A stretch of DNA of 64,000 nt from JAUIET01 sp039111475 (lineage in GTDB: Bacteria; Pseudomonadota; Gammaproteobacteria; Pseudomonadales; JAUIET01), in contig JBCCIP010000001.1 in the NCBI GenBank assembly GCA_039111475.1, positions 186,001-250,000 of the forward strand. Direction: 5' to 3'. This document shows, one piece after another, positions 61,075 through 64,000 of this stretch; within the stretch, counting starts at the first letter, position 1; the number at the start of each line of letters is the position of its first letter. The translations under genes and the position numbers were made by a program. The notes under the pieces are model-generated. The model ran no database searches. It was given only the letters and a program-made list of their open reading frames with translations, and was not told where the DNA came from.

Positions 61075-63096
61075 TTAAATTTGGGCCGCCAATCGAGTTC
61101 CTTGATCGATCGCTCTCTTCGCATCAAGCTCAGCCGCAACGTCGGCACCGCCGATAAGATGACAAGGTTTCGATTTGATTGCGTCCACAAGGTCACGTCT
61201 TGGTATCTGACCGGCGCAGATCACTACGTTGTCAGCGGTCACAACACGATTTTCGCCGTTGACGAGAACATGCAATCCTTCATCATCAATTTTTTGGTAT
61301 TCACATCCGGGAACCATTTGCACCGCCCGCTTTTCCAACCCCGCCCTATGAATCCAACCGGTGGTTTTTCCAAGCTCGCCACCAACCTTCCCTCGCTTTC
61401 TTTGAAGGAGAGAAACTGACCGGGTTGAAGAGGTTGGCTTTGGAGCGATGCCTTCAACCCCACCGCGCGCCTCCAAGGACATATCGACGCCCCACTCTCG
61501 CATAAACGTTGGAATGTCTTGACTTGGTGATTCGTTGCCGTGTGTCAGGTATTCGGCCACATCAAATCCAATTCCCCCGGCGCCAATAATTGCGACGGCC
61601 TCTCCAACAGGCGCCTTATCTTGCAATACCTGCAAATAACTCAATACCTTAGGGTGCTCGATACCTGCAATATCAGGCACACGAGGGGTAACACCGGTCG
61701 CTATAACTATCTCTTCAAAGTCGCTATCTTCGAGTTCGGCACCCGTTATAGTGGTATTCAGCTCTAACTTAATTTGCAGCAACTCTATTCGTTTTCTGAA
61801 GTAACGAAGCGTCTCATAAAATTCCTCCTTGCCAGGAATTTGCTTTGCAATGTTGAATTGACCACCAATCTGAGCTGCCGCATCAAACAGCGTTACCTCG
61901 TGCCCTCGTTCCGCTGCCGCTGTGGCAAATGCCAGGCCTGCTGGGCCGGCGCCTACTACCGCAAGCTTTTTGGTATGGGTAGTTGGAACGAGGTTTAATT
62001 CAGTTTCATGACACGCCCTGGGGTTTACCAGGCAGCTAGTCATTACGCCACTGAACACATGGTCCAAGCACGCCTGGTTACACCCAATACAAGTATTGAT
62101 TTCATCGCTTTTTCCATCCGCCGCCTTGTTGACGAATTCCGGATCGGCAAGAAACGGGCGAGCCATGGACACCATGTCTGCGTCACCCCTTTCCAACACT
62201 TCCTCAGCCACTGCCGGCGTATTAATGCGATTTGACGTCACTAACGGAACCGAAAGTTCTTTACGAAATCTCGCCGTTACCCAGGTGAATGCTGCGCGGG
62301 GAACCTTTGTGGCAATTGTCGGTATCCGTGCCTCATGCCATCCGATGCCCGTATTAATAATGTTGGCACCCGCCTGTTCTACCGCTTTGCCCAGTTCGAC
62401 TATCTCTTCAAAGTTGCTGCCACCTTCCACAAGATCCAACATTGAAAGCCTGTAAATGAGAATAAAGTCTCTTCCGACGGCTTCTCTTACTTTACGTACC
62501 ACTTCAACGGGTAATCGCATTCGATTCTCGTAACTGCCACCCCAGTCATCGTCTCGGTTGTTCGTACGCTTTGCGAGAAATTGGTTCAGAAAATAACCTT
62601 CGGAGCCCATTATTTCGACGCCATCGTAACCAGCCTTCTGCGCAAGAACAGAAGTTCGCACAAAATCTTCTATTTGCTGTTCGATCTCTTTTACGGATGC
62701 CTCTTGAGGCTTATAAGGATTAATTGGCGCCTGAATGGCGGAAGGTGCAATCGGGTTTTCATTCAGCGCGTAACGACCAGTATGCAATATCTGCATACAG
62801 ATCTTGCCACCCTCAGCGTGCACCGCTTTTGTAATCACACGGTGATCCGCGCAATCTTCGTCCGACCACAGCATTTTTGTATGTTCATGTGTCGCGGCCC
62901 GTTTGTTAGGGCCAAAGCCGCCTGTCACGATAAGCCCAACACCTCCTCTGGCACGTTCTGCGAAGAATGCAGCCATTCGATGGTGACCGTCCGGCGCCTC
63001 TTCCAGGCCGGTATGCATAGAACCCATCATGACTCTGTTTTTTAGTGTCGTAAAACCAAGATCAAGTGGTTCAAGCAAACGGTTGTAATTACTCAT
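61075..63096 (-). CDS. fadH: FadH-type 2,4-dienoyl-CoA reductase (FMN/4Fe-4S/FAD)
   Basis: A 673-residue old-yellow-enzyme fusion. I start at the ATG at 63096, preceded by AGAGGGTGCCACC. The TIM barrel shows IMGSEGYFLNQFLAKRTNNR as in E. coli FadH, and IYRLSMLDLVEGG. The 4Fe-4S cysteines are 336, 339, 343 and 355 (CIGCNQAC then C). The FAD/NADPH half begins at GAGPAG (382-387). It reduces 2,4-dienoyl-CoA from polyunsaturated chains. It is divergent from TetR at 63217. Confidence 0.85.
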   Translation of the reverse strand: MSNYNRLLEPLDLGFTTLKNRVMMGSMHTGLEEAPDGHHRMAAFFAERARGGVGLIVTGGFGPNKRAATHEHTKMLWSDEDCADHRVITKAVHAEGGKICMQILHTGRYALNENPIAPSAIQAPINPYKPQEASVKEIEQQIEDFVRTSVLAQKAGYDGVEIMGSEGYFLNQFLAKRTNNRDDDWGGSYENRMRLPVEVVRKVREAVGRDFILIYRLSMLDLVEGGSNFEEIVELGKAVEQAGANIINTGIGWHEARIPTIATKVPRAAFTWVTARFRKELSVPLVTSNRINTPAVAEEVLERGDADMVSMARPFLADPEFVNKAADGKSDEINTCIGCNQACLDHVFSGVMTSCLVNPRACHETELNLVPTTHTKKLAVVGAGPAGLAFATAAAERGHEVTLFDAAAQIGGQFNIAKQIPGKEEFYETLRYFRKRIELLQIKLELNTTITGAELEDSDFEEIVIATGVTPRVPDIAGIEHPKVLSYLQVLQDKAPVGEAVAIIGAGGIGFDVAEYLTHGNESPSQDIPTFMREWGVDMSLEARGGVEGIAPKPTSSTRSVSLLQRKRGKVGGELGKTTGWIHRAGLEKRAVQMVPGCEYQKIDDEGLHVLVNGENRVVTADNVVICAGQIPRRDLVDAIKSKPCHLIGGADVAAELDAKRAIDQGTRLAAQI

Positions 63097-63139
63097 GGGT
63101 GGCACCCTCTTTAACAATGAACAGCAGTGAAAACGAAAT

Positions 63140-63154
63140 CTAGACACCGTCTAG
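63140..63154. promoter_or_regulatory. TetR-type operator, site 1
   Basis: CTAGACACCGTCTAG, a 6-bp dyad with a 3-bp centre, lies 44 bp upstream of the FadH ATG and about 63 bp upstream of the TetR start. It resembles the second site at 63182-63194 in its GACA/TGTC type arms. Confidence 0.6.
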
Positions 63155-63181
63155 TTTAGAGCGCCAACTTAGCCTTTAATT

Positions 63182-63194
63182 TTGACAGTGTCAA
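63182..63194. promoter_or_regulatory. TetR-type operator, site 2
   Basis: TTGACAGTGTCAA, a perfect 6-bp dyad with a 1-bp centre, lies 23 bp upstream of the TetR ATG, where it could also cover a -35 box (TTGACA). It suggests autoregulation of TetR. Confidence 0.6.
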
Positions 63195-63216
63195 GATGTA
63201 CTGGTAAATTCGCCAC

Positions 63217-63843
63217 ATGACATTTGCTTCCAACAATCCCTACCATCATGGGGACCTTCGCAAGATTCTCATTAATGAGGCCGCACGACTGCTGTCGCAG
63301 AATGGAGAAAACGGACTTTCAATGCGCAAGCTCGCCGGAGAAATAGGCGTTTCCCGAACAGCGCCCTATCACCACTTTAAGGACAAGCACGAGTTACTTT
63401 GCGCGATAGCGGAAGAAGGCTTCCACCGATTCGATAAAATATTTGTTCTAGACTACCCGACAATAAGTGAGAAAGACCTTCAAGACTTTGCGCGCGCCTA
63501 CCTCAGCTTTGCCATCGATTCGTCCGAATACTATGACTTAATGTTTGGTGGGAAGTTATGGAAGTCGAAAGTGCTGACCAAAACACTGAAGGAAGCCGCT
63601 TACGCTTGCTTTCGGCAATACGTTGAACAAGTTCATCGTTGGCAGGCATCCAGGCCACCAAACCCTAACCTTGATGCGCTGCGTTACGCACAAGTTACCT
63701 GGAGCGCTCTGCACGGGATGAGTCGCTTACTCATTGACGGAATTTACTTGGACAAGGCAGCTATGAACCCAATTTGTGACCAAGCTGGAACTATGTTTTG
63801 GCACAGCTTGTTCGAGGATCCCCGCCTGCCTCGCCAAAATTGA
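63217..63843 (+). CDS. TetR family transcriptional regulator
   Basis: A 208-residue TetR protein. The N-terminal HTH is LRKILINEAARLLSQNGENG and MRKLAGEIGVSRTAPYHHFK (about 35-54). The C-terminal half resembles the WHG-type ligand domain (LDALRYAQVTWSALHGMSRL). It is divergent from the FadH-like gene, and two dyads lie in the gap. A fatty-acyl ligand is plausible by context. Confidence 0.9.
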   Translation: MTFASNNPYHHGDLRKILINEAARLLSQNGENGLSMRKLAGEIGVSRTAPYHHFKDKHELLCAIAEEGFHRFDKIFVLDYPTISEKDLQDFARAYLSFAIDSSEYYDLMFGGKLWKSKVLTKTLKEAAYACFRQYVEQVHRWQASRPPNPNLDALRYAQVTWSALHGMSRLLIDGIYLDKAAMNPICDQAGTMFWHSLFEDPRLPRQN

Positions 63844-64000
63844 ACCACCTGTTATCTTAGTGTTTCTTATTAAGTGATCAAGACCTCTATATGTTGAATA
63901 GCATCACACCAACTCTCAGAGGCAAACCAAAACTCATTGTTGAGCCATTGTTTCTCGCAACTTCCGTGGAGGCATAGTCGGTTGCGCGATTCGCTTGTAT
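63844..64000. other. Right-edge sequence, no gene recognised
   Basis: The last 157 bp contain no recognisable coding frame or RNA gene. A 28-codon frame from 63891 is too short and unlike any family. Confidence 0.5.

Noticed and set aside
1..64000. tRNA, rRNA, CRISPR, transposase or integrase genes
   Set aside because: I scanned the intergenic regions and frames and saw no clover-leaf-like, repeat-array or transposase pattern; a tRNAscan and IS search would confirm.

Overview
The window looks like chromosomal DNA of a free-living, probably marine, gammaproteobacterium. I infer this from roughly 50% GC, TonB-dependent receptors without SusD partners, coniferyl-aldehyde-dehydrogenase-like, WS/DGAT, BVMO and P450 genes, and AraC/MarR/TetR-type regulators. 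A relative of the Cellvibrionales/Spongiibacter group is a reasonable guess, but no rRNA or marker gene is present to prove it. Almost every gene belongs to uptake and catabolism of lipophilic or amine carbon sources. I found no rRNA, tRNA, CRISPR array, prophage or intact insertion sequence.

Region A (about 0.5-17 kb) is an AraC-type lipid/ketone island. A seven-gene minus-strand run (membrane protein, aldehyde dehydrogenase, TonB receptor, Tat-type FAD lipoprotein, SDR, WS/DGAT acyltransferase, patatin) sits beside an AraC regulator. The regulator is divergent from a thiolase-like gene, and a Baeyer-Villiger-type monooxygenase plus an acyl-CoA ligase follow. One conserved 38-bp element occurs three times, once before each transcription unit (10880-10917, 12135-12172 reverse, 17007-17044). 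It ties the three units into one putative regulon.

Region B (about 17.3-26 kb) is a methylated-amine/polyamine island: PuuB- and PuuA-like enzymes, PurU, a dimethylglycine/sarcosine dehydrogenase-like FAD/GcvT protein and an AraC regulator. PuuA/PuuB would glutamylate and oxidise an amine. The FAD/GcvT enzyme would move a methyl group to tetrahydrofolate, and PurU would release formate and regenerate THF.

Region C (about 26-52 kb) is a large catabolic cluster. It contains a second TonB receptor, two paralogous DUF3604 lipoproteins at its two ends, a MarR regulator with two matching inverted-repeat operators, many SDRs, a P450, an aldehyde dehydrogenase and a 3-hydroxyisobutyrate-dehydrogenase-like protein. 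A second, tandem MarR protein heads a long plus-strand run with two CMD-family proteins nearby, a di-iron hydroxylase, a CurA-like reductase, a VOC protein and an SDR. The run ends with an acyl-CoA dehydrogenase overlapping an APH-type kinase, the pairing known from 4-hydroxyacyl-CoA catabolism, and then a LysR regulator. The substrate is unknown; a terpenoid, steroid-like or alicyclic compound is possible.

Region D (about 53.5-63.8 kb) is a beta-oxidation island suited to unsaturated acyl chains. It has an enoyl-CoA isomerase-like protein, an acyl-CoA dehydrogenase fused to an enoyl-CoA hydratase in one 873-residue chain, an SDR, a hydratase, AraC, patatin, FadH-type 2,4-dienoyl-CoA reductase and TetR. 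Decayed genes lie at the seams: a PIN toxin remnant at the left edge, a vapBC pair whose toxin has an in-frame stop (52.3-52.9 kb), and an SDR remnant at 48.6 kb.
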